In this document: one piece after another, positions 16,919 through 27,306 of the stretch
How the letters are laid out: each line of letters opens with the position of its first letter
How positions within the stretch are numbered: position 1 is the first letter of the stretch
Assembly: GCF_016918785.1 (NCBI RefSeq)
Contig: NZ_JAFFPT010000048.1
Location: 1-27,306, forward strand
Direction of reading: 5' to 3'
Length of the DNA stretch: 27,306 nt
Source of the DNA: Leptospira ainazelensis
GTDB taxonomy: Bacteria; Spirochaetota; Leptospiria; Leptospirales; Leptospiraceae
The notes under the pieces: generated by a model
Seen by the model: the letters and a program-made list of their open reading frames with translations, nothing else
What the model was told of the DNA's origin: nothing
The model's database searches: none
Position numbers and translations under genes: made by a program

Positions 16919-18541
16919 TCAAACCTTCCAAGAAGTAAACATCTTCCCGATCATAAAGACGGAAAGTTTTGTTCCGTTGATCAGCCAAGAAATCGGATTC
17001 TTCGTAAAGTTGAATCTCATCGCCGCAAGGATCGCTTCGTAGGAGGTCTTGTTAAACGGATACCACCAAATATTCCGTTTCGAAGGAATGATATCCCAGT
17101 TCACGAGTTTCGGTTGTGTCATCTCGTCAAACCCAAGCCCGGAATGAGTTCTCCCCAATCCGGAATCTTTCCAACCGCCCCAAGGAGTTTCGGATTGACC
17201 GTGAGTGTAAAGATGATCGTTGATTGTAGTGACACCCGATTCTAATTTTTGTGCGATCCTTTTCCCCAAACCTATGTTTTTCGTCCAGACGGAGGAAGTC
17301 AGAGCCATCGTAGAATCGTTTGCGAGTTCGATCGCGTCTTCTATCGTTTTGAATTTCATCACCGGAATGACAGGACCGAAATTTTCTTCCTTCATCAATT
17401 CCATATCGTGATTCACGTCGACCATCAGAGTCGCGGGATAGAAAAATCCCTTCGTATTCGCGGAAGGTTGAGACTGTGCGACAATTTTCGCGCCGTGTTT
17501 GATCGCGTCGTCTACTTGGTGTTTTACGGTATTCAACTGTTCTTCGGTCGTCATGGAACCCATATCCACGTCGAAGTTTACATCGGCTCCGTGACGGATC
17601 GCTTTTGTTTTCGCGGAGAGTAAGTTTACAAATTTATCATATACTTTTTCCTGAACATAAACCCTTTCCACTCCTCCGCAGGATTGACCGGCGTTCTGAT
17701 AACCGGCCCAAGCCGCACCGTTCGCGGCGCGTTCGAGATCCGCGTCTTCCAAAACGATCATCGGATCCTTACCGCCCAATTCCAAAGACAAGGGAGTTAA
17801 CGTGTTTACTGCGGCGGCCATCAGAGTTTTGCCCGTAGCAACGGAACCGGTAAAAAAAATCTTATCCACACGATTTTCAAAAAAAGTTTTCGAAACGGCT
17901 CCGCCGGAACCTACGATATGATAGAACAATCCTTCGGGAAGATTTCCCGCTCTCACGATCTTTTCGATCGCGTCTCCGACAAGAATCGTGGACTGAGCGA
18001 CTTTCAAAAGAATCGCGTTCCCCGCCATCAAACCCATCGCGATCTCTCCAAAAGGAATTGAAAGAGGATAATTCCAAGGACTGATGATTCCCACGACGCC
18101 GAGAGGAACTCTGTGAAGTTCATTCTTCTTATTAAAAAATAAGAATGTGGACATCGGAAGTTTTTTCGGTTGCAGATGGTGTCTTGCATTCTTCGCATAC
18201 CAATCCGCCGCGAGAGCAGCGGGAAGAACTTCGGTGGAAAGCGCGTCCATTCTCGACTTTCCGTTGTCCTTGCTTACGATCTCCGCCAATTCTTCCGCGT
18301 GTTCTACGATATAATCGCGCATCCTTAGAATGTGTTTTTTACGAACCGCAAATTTAGTGGATGCCCATTGTTTTTGAGCCTCTCTTGCTTTGCGAAAAAT
18401 TTCAGACATCTTTGTCAGATCTGTGTTCGGAACCTTGCCGATTTCTTCCAGGGTGGCTGGATTCTGCGCCACCTGAAAACCGCTTCCGATATAGTTTCCA
18501 TTCATTTTAGAGCCCGATTGCTCCATTGTGCCGATAGACAT
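16919..18541 (-). CDS. Aldehyde dehydrogenase family protein
   Basis: I choose the ATG at 18541 (540 residues), which has a G-rich Shine-Dalgarno (GGGGG) about 8 nt upstream; the frame to 18616 adds 25 unlikely residues. Signature elements are I-I-S-P-W-N-Y-P-L (150s), F-F-T-G-S-V-A-T-G-K (229-238), L-E-L-G-G-K-D with catalytic E254, and N-A-G-Q-S-C-G-G with nucleophile C288. It oxidises an aldehyde to the acid with NAD(P)+. The C-terminus is about 40 residues longer than soluble family members and carries hydrophobic stretches (S-W-L-I-N-G-T-K-L-S-V-F-M-I-G-K-M-F), which suggests membrane association as in fatty-aldehyde dehydrogenases. It is divergent from the small acidic protein gene. The substrate is unknown. 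Confidence 0.9.
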   Translation of the reverse strand: MSIGTMEQSGSKMNGNYIGSGFQVAQNPATLEEIGKVPNTDLTKMSEIFRKAREAQKQWASTKFAVRKKHILRMRDYIVEHAEELAEIVSKDNGKSRMDALSTEVLPAALAADWYAKNARHHLQPKKLPMSTFLFFNKKNELHRVPLGVVGIISPWNYPLSIPFGEIAMGLMAGNAILLKVAQSTILVGDAIEKIVRAGNLPEGLFYHIVGSGGAVSKTFFENRVDKIFFTGSVATGKTLMAAAVNTLTPLSLELGGKDPMIVLEDADLERAANGAAWAGYQNAGQSCGGVERVYVQEKVYDKFVNLLSAKTKAIRHGADVNFDVDMGSMTTEEQLNTVKHQVDDAIKHGAKIVAQSQPSANTKGFFYPATLMVDVNHDMELMKEENFGPVIPVMKFKTIEDAIELANDSTMALTSSVWTKNIGLGKRIAQKLESGVTTINDHLYTHGQSETPWGGWKDSGLGRTHSGLGFDEMTQPKLVNWDIIPSKRNIWWYPFNKTSYEAILAAMRFNFTKNPISWLINGTKLSVFMIGKMFTSWKV

Positions 18542-18685
18542 TTTAATTCCCCCAAGTTTCCCTTCTTTCAGTGTTTCTATAGACCATAACGTTTGTTCGA
18601 TGAGTCTATAGTACAAAGAGAATGGAATTTATAACAAGCGTTTTTGCAACCGGTCCTGGGGGCCTCCCGGGAATCTCCTATACAC

Positions 18686-18719
<34 letters not shown>

Positions 18720-18735
18720 AATCGAGGGTTTTTCT

Positions 18736-19089
<354 letters not shown>

Positions 19090-19101
<12 letters not shown>

Positions 19102-19119
19102 ACCCGGCTTTTTTCTTTT
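19090..19119 (+). terminator. Intrinsic terminator overlapping the stop codon
   Basis: GTCGGG (19090-19095) pairs with CCCGGC (19103-19108) around a 7-nt loop that contains the TAA stop (19099-19101), and TTTTTTCTTTTC follows. The last codons of the small charged protein therefore form the 5' arm of its own terminator. Confidence 0.75.
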
Positions 19120-19190
19120 CAACCGAACTACAAAATCCTTCCGGAGAAATCTCGCAAATGAATAGATTCTCTTCCCGCTTAACTCCTTTT

Positions 19191-19207
19191 TCGTAGGAGC
19201 TCTTACA
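19191..19207. repeat. Palindromic repeat, TCGTAGGAGCTCTTACA variant
   Basis: Another member of the family seen at 16365-16659, here about 180 bp before the FAD oxidoreductase gene and in the reverse sense (GTAGGAGCTCTTACA). Confidence 0.6.
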
Positions 19208-19397
19208 TCCAAAAAAAAGGTTCGATTCGAAAATTCCAAATCAAGACTTTGAGTTCGATTTTTGGATCGTCTCCATCCGTTCGTCCTTAAGTAACTTTCC
19301 AGCCTTTAGATTATAAAATCCGTTTCGATTTTTAAGAAGACAGAATCCTGCTCATCCGAACAATCTGTCCGGAAACTTTTTCGGGAGAATGGAAACG

Positions 19398-21014
19398 ATG
19401 GACATCAAAGAAAAACACTACGATCTCATACTGATCGGATCCGGTATCGGCGCGCTGACCGTGGCTTCTTTGATGGCGCAGTTCCGAGACAAAAAAGTTC
19501 TCATCCTCGAACAACACTTCAAGGCCGGCGGTTTTACACACGTCTTCAAAAGGGAAGGAAAGTTTCTCTGGGACGTGGGAATCCATTATATCGGAGATAT
19601 GGATGAGAATTCCATGCTTCGGAAGATCTTCGATCTCATCACAAGAAACGAAATCGAATGGTTTCAGATGCCTCAGATCTTCGAAAAGTTCGTCTACCCT
19701 GGAATCACATTTGGAGAAAACAGCGACCCGGAAATATATAAGAAAGATCTAATATCCTTATTCCCCGACGAAACAAAAGCGATCGGACATTATTTCGAAG
19801 ACGTTCAAAAAGTCGCGAGCTGGCACGGCAGACACATGATGCTCAAGGCTCTTCCTCCATTCTTAGATAAATTCGGACACGCGATCGATCTGATCGGCGC
19901 AGATTCCGCGTTGATCACGACCAAAGAATACATGGATAAGAATTTTAAATCTCCCAAACTCAAAGCGATTCTTGTTTCGCAGTGGGGCGACTACGGTCTT
20001 CCCCCTTCTCTCAGCGCCTTTGCAATCCACGCACTGATCGTCGCACACTATCTCAAAGGCGGTTATTATCCGATCGGAGGTTCCGGAGTGATCTCACAAT
20101 CGATCCAAAAGATCATCCAGGAAAAGGGAGGAAGAATTCTTCTTTCCAGAGAAGTACAGGAGATCCTCATTCAAGACGGTAAGGCCGTCGGAGTGAAGGT
20201 GAAAAACCGAAAAAAATCCGAGGAGACCAATCAGGAAGTCATCGAAGAATACACTGCGGATGCAATCGTATCCAACGCGGGAGCTTACAACACTTATACG
20301 AAGTTGATCCCTTCCCGATATCCAATTCCATTTTTGGAAAAACTCAAAACGTTTACGGATCAATTTCCGTTGACTACGAACGTAACCTTATATCTCGGTC
20401 TAAAGGACGACCCTAAAAAAATGGGATTTTTAGGCGAAAACTACTGGATCTATAGTTCCTTTGATCACGATCAAAACTTTAAGGAGGGAATCAATTGGAT
20501 CGAAGGAAACAACAAGGTTCCGGGCGCTTATCTTTCCTTTCCATCTCTCAAAGACCCTCACGCACACGGACATACGGCCGAGGTCATCGCGTTTAGCGAC
20601 TATACACCTTTCGCAAAGTGGAAGGACCAACCTTGGAAAGAAAGGGATGAAGACTATAAAAAACTAAAAGAGTCGATCCGAGACCGACTGTTGGATTATC
20701 TCGAAGAACGTTTTCCCGGTTTTAAGGCAAACGTAGAATATAGCGAAGTTTCCACACCTCTCACAACTGAACACTTTACACTTCACAAAAGAGGGACCAT
20801 CTACGGACTTCCTTGTGTTCCCGATCGTTTTCGCGAAAAGGAGGCCCCTTGGTTTTCTCCCGTAACTCCGATAAAAAACTTATTTCTTACGGGAGCCGAC
20901 GCAGCTTCTCCGGGAATGAGCGGAGCAATGATGGGTGGAATCAGCGCCGTCGCTCATCTCACGGACGGCTTAAAAATGATCCAGATTTTCCGCGAAGCAG
21001 GTAAAAAAAGATAA
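19398..21014 (+). CDS. FAD-dependent phytoene desaturase / retinol-saturase-like oxidoreductase
   Basis: I take the ATG at 19398 (538 residues), with GGGAG 10 nt upstream; an ATG at 19389 has GGGAG too close. The N-terminus is a Rossmann FAD site: L-I-L-I-G-S-G-I-G-A-L-T, then L-I-L-E-Q-H-F-K-A-G-G-F-T-H at the end of beta 2. That Glu-x-x-x-x-x-G-G pattern is typical of CrtI, carotene isomerases and all-trans-retinol 13,14-reductases. The C-terminal FAD motif L-F-L-T-G-A-D-A-A-S-P-G-M-S-G-A-M-M-G-G closes the fold. It probably saturates, desaturates or isomerises a polyene or lipid. No phytoene synthase or other carotenoid gene is nearby, so carotenoid synthesis is not supported. It ends at a clear terminator before the padR region. 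Confidence 0.85.
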   Translation: MDIKEKHYDLILIGSGIGALTVASLMAQFRDKKVLILEQHFKAGGFTHVFKREGKFLWDVGIHYIGDMDENSMLRKIFDLITRNEIEWFQMPQIFEKFVYPGITFGENSDPEIYKKDLISLFPDETKAIGHYFEDVQKVASWHGRHMMLKALPPFLDKFGHAIDLIGADSALITTKEYMDKNFKSPKLKAILVSQWGDYGLPPSLSAFAIHALIVAHYLKGGYYPIGGSGVISQSIQKIIQEKGGRILLSREVQEILIQDGKAVGVKVKNRKKSEETNQEVIEEYTADAIVSNAGAYNTYTKLIPSRYPIPFLEKLKTFTDQFPLTTNVTLYLGLKDDPKKMGFLGENYWIYSSFDHDQNFKEGINWIEGNNKVPGAYLSFPSLKDPHAHGHTAEVIAFSDYTPFAKWKDQPWKERDEDYKKLKESIRDRLLDYLEERFPGFKANVEYSEVSTPLTTEHFTLHKRGTIYGLPCVPDRFREKEAPWFSPVTPIKNLFLTGADAASPGMSGAMMGGISAVAHLTDGLKMIQIFREAGKKR

Positions 21015-21023
21015 CAAACCTTT

Positions 21024-21066
21024 GAGGGAGGCATTACTCGCGTCACGCAAAAATGCCTCTCTTTTT
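21024..21066 (+). terminator. Intrinsic terminator after the FAD oxidoreductase gene
   Basis: GAGGCATT (21028-21035) pairs with AATGCCTC (21052-21059), 8 bp around a 16-nt loop that itself contains GCGTCACGC, and TCTTTTT follows. Confidence 0.8.
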
Positions 21067-21091
21067 CTATCGTATTGTAACTAAACAAATT

Positions 21092-21162
21092 TTGCTTGAT
21101 CTATCTGCCAGATAGTATCTAACAGATATAGAACTCTTTTTTAGGAGTTTAGTTTTTATAAT
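21092..21162 (+). promoter_or_regulatory. padR promoter/operator region with two tandem dyads
   Basis: Two perfect inverted repeats stand side by side: CTATCTG-C-CAGATAG (21101-21115) and TATCT-AAC-AGATA (21116-21128). They share the half-site TATCT/AGATA. A promoter-like pair TTGCTT (21092-21097) and TATCTA (21116-21121, 18-nt spacer) overlaps them. A perfect TATAAT (21157-21162) lies 28 bp further on with a weak -35. PadR regulators often bind such dyads to repress their own gene, so autoregulation is a reasonable inference. Confidence 0.5.
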
Positions 21163-21168
21163 ACAGAG

Positions 21169-21258
21169 ATGAAGTTTTTCAAAAGCTCTCCAAACCACAA
21201 TTTATTTCCCATCCGATTCCATCTGAACAACTACTCTCCTCCCCGGATGTTTTTTTAA
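21169..21258 (+). CDS. Possible 29-codon leader ORF abutting padR
   Basis: An ATG at 21169 opens 29 codons ending in TAA at 21256-21258, so the padR ATG (21259) follows with no gap and in the same frame. The ATG falls seven bases after a perfect TATAAT, at the expected transcription start, so it would be leaderless. The peptide is short, rich in Phe, Pro and Asn, and resembles no family I know. It could couple translation to padR, which lacks its own Shine-Dalgarno. It may equally be chance. Confidence 0.3.
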   Translation: MKFFKSSPNHNLFPIRFHLNNYSPPRMFF

Positions 21259-21810
21259 ATGGCAAGAATCAATAAAACACGTTATGCGCTCTTGGGCATT
21301 CTGGGAGAAGCTCCGATGAATGCCTATGGAATTAAAAAAACTATAGAACAGAGTATCGGTTTTTTTTGGCAGGAAAGTTTCGGACAGATCTACCCGATCC
21401 TCAAACAACTCGAGAAAGAGGCTTGTCTCAAATCATCGAAAGAAAAAAAAGAAAGCGGATCCGAAACGACGATCTATAAAATAACACCCAAGGGGAAAAA
21501 AGAACTAAAGGAATGGCTCGAAAAACCGGTCGAAAAATCCCCGTATCGAAATGAACTTCTTCTAAAACTTTTTTTCGGAAATCACGTAAAAAAAGAAGTA
21601 TTGATCAAACATCTTGAGGATACGAAGGAAGAAGTGCTTCGTCTGATGGACATTTACGAAAATATTCGAAAATTCGTAAACGAACTCGAAACTCCGGAAA
21701 CAAACAGAACGCTGAGTCTGATCACTCTCGATTTTGGAATCACAACCGCAAAAGGATTTTTGGATTGGGCCGAGGAATCCCGTAATAAGATAAAAAATTC
21801 CGATTTTTAA
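21259..21810 (+). CDS. PadR-family transcriptional regulator
   Basis: The protein has 183 residues. An N-terminal winged helix-turn-helix at about 5-85 shows the PadR opening R-Y-A-L-L-G-I-L, M-N-A-Y-G-I-K-K, then F-G-Q-I-Y-P-I-L-K-Q-L-E-K-E, and the wing I-Y-K-I-T-P-K-G-K-K-E-L-K-E-W. A helical C-terminal dimerisation domain (Vir_act_alpha_C type) spans about 95-178. PadR proteins are usually repressors of nearby transport, stress or aromatic-acid genes and respond to small ligands. Tandem operator-like dyads lie about 130-158 bp upstream. The target could be padR itself or the oxidoreductase or kinase beside it; none is proven. The ATG has no good Shine-Dalgarno and directly follows a short leader ORF. 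Confidence 0.9.
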   Translation: MARINKTRYALLGILGEAPMNAYGIKKTIEQSIGFFWQESFGQIYPILKQLEKEACLKSSKEKKESGSETTIYKITPKGKKELKEWLEKPVEKSPYRNELLLKLFFGNHVKKEVLIKHLEDTKEEVLRLMDIYENIRKFVNELETPETNRTLSLITLDFGITTAKGFLDWAEESRNKIKNSDF

Positions 21811-21915
21811 TGCGAACTCGTTTTTCTACTTCCCAGTCGGATGATTTTCCCTTAGGCTACGAACCATAGCGAAAGGAAGAATCGATCCCTGGACGCTTTG
21901 TCAAGTAGAGCCATT

Positions 21916-24462
21916 ATGAACTTTCCCCCTCTGCACGAAACAATGGATCTTACCTGGTCTTCGTTCGCGTTCTACGCCGGGCTTTCCTTTTTCATCTTCA
22001 CTTTCAATCTTTATATCACTTATAAAAACCTGAGGATACAGGGAAGTAAGGAATTCTTATTAGTTCTTTTGGGATTTTCGATTTACTCTTTCGGAAGTTT
22101 TTTCGAAATACTTTCGGGAAACGAAAGATGGATCTTATTCTGGGACGACTTTCAGTTTATAGGAAACGATATCATCGTAATCGCGATTTCACTTTTTATA
22201 CCCAGGGTTACTTCTCTTACGTTTGTCTATAAATTTCCGCTGGTGATTTTTTTAGTCCTGTTTCCGATCTGTAATGAAATTCTAATATGGTCCGGGTTTC
22301 ATCCGGAATGGATACGAACCGACGTCCGTTATCTTACCGATTTCCCCTGGAAGGCTCTGACATACGACTACGGACCTTGGATGCGACTTTTTATAGCTTA
22401 TTATCTTTCGGCCCAATTCCTAGCCATCGCTATCCTGATTTGGAAGTTCGTAACGCTCAAGGGTTTTCGTAAGGCTCAAATGTTCTTACTTCTCATCGGA
22501 ATCCTTTTCCCGTTTTTGGGAGAGTTGATGACCGTCGCGGGATTGTTTCCCTTCCTCGATCCACATCTCGACGTATTCCCGATCACGGGCTGCATCGCCG
22601 CTTTGATTTGGGCCTATGGATTATTCTACTTTCGGATGATGGATTTGATTCCGGTCGCAAGAGATAGAGTTTTTAACTTAATTCAGGATGGAATCCTTAT
22701 ATTCGATAAGAATAATATAGTTCTCGACTACAACGAGGAAGCTCTAAACCTCTTTCCAAACCGCATCGATACTGTCGGGGTCGCTCTGGGGGAGGTTCAT
22801 CCCGAATTGGATCAACTGATCCAAAAATTTAAGAAGGAAAAAACCGATTCGATTCCGGATTTACGTCTTTTGGTAAACGGAGAAGCGAGATACTACGAAG
22901 TCATTCTCAGAAACTTCTCGGCACAATCCGATCGAAGCGACTTCTGGATTCTTACCCTAAGAAATATCACTGAAAGAAAATTAGGGGAAGAAAGGGCGAT
23001 CGAAGAGAAAAACTTTCTCAATATGATCCTGGATTCTACCCGAGTTCTTTTTGTCGCGCTCGATAAGGAGGGAAAAATTCTTCGATTCAACAAAGCCTGC
23101 GAAAACGCATTCGGATATCGTTCCGAAGAAGTTCGAGGATATCCTTTCTGGGATATTTTTGCGGAAGTCCACAAAAAAGACCAAATCAAAAAGATTTATC
23201 TAAGAATGGTTCGAGGAAAGTTTCTTCCCAAAACCCAAGAACAATGGATCGGAAAATACAAAGAAAGGAAACTCATCCAATGGGAAAACAGAGAGATCAA
23301 GGATAAAAACGGAAAAACAAATTATATCATTTCCGCCGGAGCCGACCTCACCGACGTGTACAACGCGGAGAATGAAATCGCAAACCTGAGATCGGCGTAC
23401 GCGGAAATTTCAAAAAAAAACCAGTTGATCGAAGATCAAAAAAAAGAACTCGAAGAAATCATCAACACACTGACAAAAACCCAGGCTCAACTCGTTCAAG
23501 CCGCCAAACTCGCCGACCTAGGACAACTCGTCTCCGGGATCGCTCACGAAATCAACAATCCGTTAGGCGCCATTCAAGCGTCCAATCAGAACATTCAACA
23601 CTATACTAAATCCTTTCGAGAAAAGTCTAAAGACTACTTTCGACTCTTAAACCAAGTCCCGCAAAAAATTCGGGATCAGATTTCTACTCTTATCGAACTT
23701 GCAGGCAACCGTTCCGATCTTGTACTCGGTCTGGAAAGACGAAAACGGGTCAAGGAAGTAAGAAGTAATCTTGAAAAGATCGGAATTACCGATCCTTCAA
23801 ACGATCTCTGCGAGATCGCTATCGAAAGCGGCCTCTACGGAAGAGAAGAGGAATTCTCCGATATTCTAAATCACACTGAAGTGATTCCGATTTTGGAATT
23901 GATTACCGATCTTTTAGGTCCGGAAAGAAATTCCCACACGATTCAGACCGCCGTGGAAAGATCGTCCAAAATTCTTTACGCGCTCAAAAGCCTCGCCCAT
24001 TTCGAAAGCAATAGTATTTTAGAAGAATCTAATATTCGAGAAAACATAGAAATTGTTCTCGCACTCTATCAAAATCTATTCCGTCACGGAGTGGATCTTT
24101 CCGTCGAATTTGAAGAACTTCCTCCGGTTCCAATTTACCGGGACGACCTTCTTCATCTCTGGACCAATCTCATCATGAACGCAGTCCAAGCGATGAACTA
24201 TTCGGGAAAATTGAATATTGTCGGTCTTCGGGAAAACGGCTACGCCGTTATAAAGGTGGAAGATTCGGGACCGGGAATTCCCGATTCTTTGAGAGATAAA
24301 ATTTTTGATCCTTTTTTTACGACCAAACCGCCGGGAGAAGGAAGCGGCTTAGGACTTGATATCTGTCAAAAGATCGTGGAAAAACACAACGGAAAAATCG
24401 GATTCGAATCACAACCGGGAAAGACCGTGTTTACCGTGCGGCTCCCCTATCGACATTCTTAG
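21916..24462 (+). CDS. Membrane histidine kinase: 7TM sensor, two PAS domains, HisKA and HATPase
   Basis: From the ATG at 21916 the protein has 848 residues; a TTG at 21898 adds six. Seven or so TM helices fill about 10-250, like the 7TM kinase sensor region. PAS1 (about 255-350, [10 protein letters not shown]) and PAS2 (about 365-480, [13 protein letters not shown]) follow, then a coiled coil with Gln/Lys/Glu repeats. The H-box G-I-A-H-E-I-N-N-P has the phosphoacceptor at about H544. The N-box L-I-M-N-A-V-Q-A-M lies about 211 residues later, far more than the usual spacing of roughly 110. D-S-G-P-G-I-P, F-F-T-T-K-P and G-S-G-L-G-L-D complete the ATPase. There is no receiver domain, and no response regulator gene lies in the window. 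The ligand is unknown. It follows padR by about 100 bp and meets the SDR gene convergently. Confidence 0.9.
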   Translation: MNFPPLHETMDLTWSSFAFYAGLSFFIFTFNLYITYKNLRIQGSKEFLLVLLGFSIYSFGSFFEILSGNERWILFWDDFQFIGNDIIVIAISLFIPRVTSLTFVYKFPLVIFLVLFPICNEILIWSGFHPEWIRTDVRYLTDFPWKALTYDYGPWMRLFIAYYLSAQFLAIAILIWKFVTLKGFRKAQMFLLLIGILFPFLGELMTVAGLFPFLDPHLDVFPITGCIAALIWAYGLFYFRMMDLIPVARDRVFNLIQDGILIFDKNNIVLDYNEEALNLFPNRIDTVGVALGEVHPELDQLIQKFKKEKTDSIPDLRLLVNGEARYYEVILRNFSAQSDRSDFWILTLRNITERKLGEERAIEEKNFLNMILDSTRVLFVALDKEGKILRFNKACENAFGYRSEEVRGYPFWDIFAEVHKKDQIKKIYLRMVRGKFLPKTQEQWIGKYKERKLIQWENREIKDKNGKTNYIISAGADLTDVYNAENEIANLRSAYAEISKKNQLIEDQKKELEEIINTLTKTQAQLVQAAKLADLGQLVSGIAHEINNPLGAIQASNQNIQHYTKSFREKSKDYFRLLNQVPQKIRDQISTLIELAGNRSDLVLGLERRKRVKEVRSNLEKIGITDPSNDLCEIAIESGLYGREEEFSDILNHTEVIPILELITDLLGPERNSHTIQTAVERSSKILYALKSLAHFESNSILEESNIRENIEIVLALYQNLFRHGVDLSVEFEELPPVPIYRDDLLHLWTNLIMNAVQAMNYSGKLNIVGLRENGYAVIKVEDSGPGIPDSLRDKIFDPFFTTKPPGEGSGLGLDICQKIVEKHNGKIGFESQPGKTVFTVRLPYRHS

Positions 24463-24486
24463 ATTTTTTTGTTAAGCGACATGGAA

Positions 24487-25185
24487 CTATAAAATCCCCT
24501 TTCGAGGAAGAAGGCGGATCTCGTCCGGATATACAGCGTCGGGAAGCGTGGAAAGAGTCGCCAACCACTTTCCAAAATCGTCCACGGGAATCATATCGTC
24601 CTGATCAAAACCTTCTCTTCCCTTCCAAATGTCAGTATAAACCGCGCCGGGATAAACCGTGATCACTCGGATTCCCTTCGGTTTTAATTCTTCCCGAAGA
24701 GCTTTTGCAAAACCGGCGATCGCGTGTCTACTCGCGCAATACGCGGTCGATTCCGGAAATCCCTGATAACCGGCCGTGGAAGAAAGATAACAAAGAAAAG
24801 CTCCGGGTTTTAACAAAGGAAGAATTTCCTTTGTTAGTATAAAAAGAGAGTTCAGATTGAGGACAAAATGTGCATTCCATTCTTCTAATGTGATTTTTTC
24901 TACGGGTTTAAAAAGACCGCTCCCGAACGTAAAATAAACCCCGGATAAAGTCGAAAATTGTTTCTGCAAAGAGGACACAAACTCGGGAACTTCCGAAGTT
25001 CTGGAAAGATTACAATGATAATTCTTTCCGAACTCGAATGGGGACTTCGGTTCTCGGACGACGCCTGTTCTGGAAATTCCGAGCGCGTTCCGGCCGAGCG
25101 CATTCAAATTTTCTAATACTGATTTGCCGATGCCCGAACCGGCTCCGGCAACAAGAATGGGCGAAATTTCTTCGGAAAATGACAA
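24487..25185 (-). CDS. Short-chain dehydrogenase/reductase with Lys-to-Arg active-site change
   Basis: The protein has 232 residues. The Rossmann motif G-A-G-S-G-I-G spans 14-20, the structural N-L-N stretch is near 110-112, and the catalytic Ser lies in L-S-S-T-A-G (135-136). The active-site Tyr is Y149 in Y-C-A-S-R. The Lys of the family Y-x-x-x-K is R153 (codon AGA), which should weaken or change catalysis unless the sequence is wrong. After the active site comes V-Y-P-G-A-V-Y-T-D, a normal SDR loop. It lies 12 bp after mtnB in the methionine-salvage group, so it may act on a pathway intermediate or by-product; that is inference. The 3' end converges with the histidine kinase gene. Confidence 0.85.
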   Translation of the reverse strand: MSFSEEISPILVAGAGSGIGKSVLENLNALGRNALGISRTGVVREPKSPFEFGKNYHCNLSRTSEVPEFVSSLQKQFSTLSGVYFTFGSGLFKPVEKITLEEWNAHFVLNLNSLFILTKEILPLLKPGAFLCYLSSTAGYQGFPESTAYCASRHAIAGFAKALREELKPKGIRVITVYPGAVYTDIWKGREGFDQDDMIPVDDFGKWLATLSTLPDAVYPDEIRLLPRKGIL

Positions 25186-25197
25186 GTTCGTCTCCTC

Positions 25198-26485
<1,288 letters not shown>

Positions 26486-26504
26486 AGTAGATACTCCGCA
26501 GATG

Positions 26505-27071
<567 letters not shown>

Positions 27072-27101
27072 GGATTTTCCTAAGAATAGATTGCGCACCT
27101 T

Positions 27102-27131
27102 CTATTGGTTTTGAAACAGGCCCCCTGTCAA
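27102..27131 (-). promoter_or_regulatory. Candidate efp promoter
   Basis: A perfect -35 TTGACA on the minus strand (27126-27131) is followed after 17-18 nt by CCAATA/CAATAG, a weak -10. The Shine-Dalgarno AGGA follows before the ATG at 27071. The -35 is convincing and the -10 is not. Confidence 0.4.
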
Positions 27132-27152
27132 GAAAAAGAAGCCGTACACAAC

Positions 27153-27306
27153 GCGATCCATAGAGAGCGTTGTGGCCAAAAGCCGCGAAGCGATTGCGGT
27201 TGGCTCTTAGCGAAGCTAAGAAATAGCGATCCATAGAGAGCGTTGTGGCCAAAAGCCGCGAAGCGATTGCGGTTGGCTCTTAGCGAAGCTAAGAAATAGC
27301 GATCCA
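27153..27306. repeat. 73-bp tandem repeat (VNTR), two full copies plus the start of a third
   Basis: Two identical 73-bp units lie at 27153-27225 and 27226-27298, and the next unit begins at 27299 and leaves the window. Each unit holds two hairpins: CTTAGC-GAA-GCTAAG (first copy 27206-27220), and GCCAA with TTGGC plus CCGC with GCGG (27175-27204). The identity of the copies implies recent expansion or homogenisation. Total copy number is unknown. Confidence 0.9.

Noticed and set aside
27120..27306. Origin-like or IS end
   Set aside because: The 73-bp units are identical tandem copies with no transposase remnants and no DnaA-box cluster; a VNTR explains them.

Overview
The window looks like chromosomal DNA from a pathogenic-clade Leptospira (spirochaete). 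Lineage clues are a DUF1564 protein (a family I know only from Leptospira), a small lipoprotein resembling the Leptospira TIGR04454 type, spirochaete-style lipobox and FecR genes, and short palindromes of the type TTTGTARGAGSTCCTACAAA between genes. Base composition, judged by eye rather than counted, is in the low-to-mid 40s % G+C. That is higher than L. interrogans and closer to species such as L. santarosai or L. kmetyi; the species is an inference. I see no rRNA, tRNA, CRISPR array, IS element or phage gene. Bases 1-128 are poly-C/poly-T sequence that looks like a contig-end artefact.

Layout. (1) 151-3216, minus strand: an ECF sigma factor, a membrane FecR-type regulator, a two-TM HAMP protein and an exported FecR-domain protein form an envelope-signalling cluster. 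(2) 3347-6098: an exported DUF547 protein, a DUF1564 protein, a multi-pass membrane protein and a small exported protein. (3) 6183-9375, minus strand: a patatin-like phospholipase, a GH5 glucosylceramidase/steryl-glucosidase-like enzyme and a small lipoprotein. They are arranged as one transcription unit behind a long, strongly structured leader (about 9376-9687) that has its own promoter. (4) 9756-10967, minus strand: an MFS transporter, divergent from (5) 11080-16212, plus strand: an acetyl-CoA hydrolase/4-hydroxybutyrate CoA-transferase, an LpxH-like metallophosphoesterase, an FMN/Fe-S glutamate-synthase-like protein, a YIP1-type membrane protein and a hotdog thioesterase. (6) 16213-16918: a gene-free stretch with at least four copies of the palindromic repeat. 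(7) 16919-19101: a divergent aldehyde dehydrogenase and a small acidic protein with a terminator built into its stop codon. (8) 19398-24462, plus strand: a CrtI/retinol-saturase-type FAD oxidoreductase, a PadR regulator with tandem operator-like dyads and a tiny abutting leader ORF, and a 7TM-PAS-PAS histidine kinase. (9) 24487-27071, minus strand: EF-P, then a methionine-salvage group (MtnD, MtnB and an SDR whose catalytic Lys is Arg). (10) 27153-27306: a 73-bp tandem repeat (VNTR) just upstream of the efp promoter, running off the window.

The most interesting unexplained signal is the structured RNA at about 9472-9687 (minus). It starts at a promoter with a perfect TTGACA box, folds into a closed multi-branch junction with G.U pairs that favour the minus strand, and offers mutually exclusive helices upstream of a lipid/glycolipid hydrolase operon. 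I could not match it to RNase P, tmRNA, SRP RNA, 6S or a known riboswitch class.
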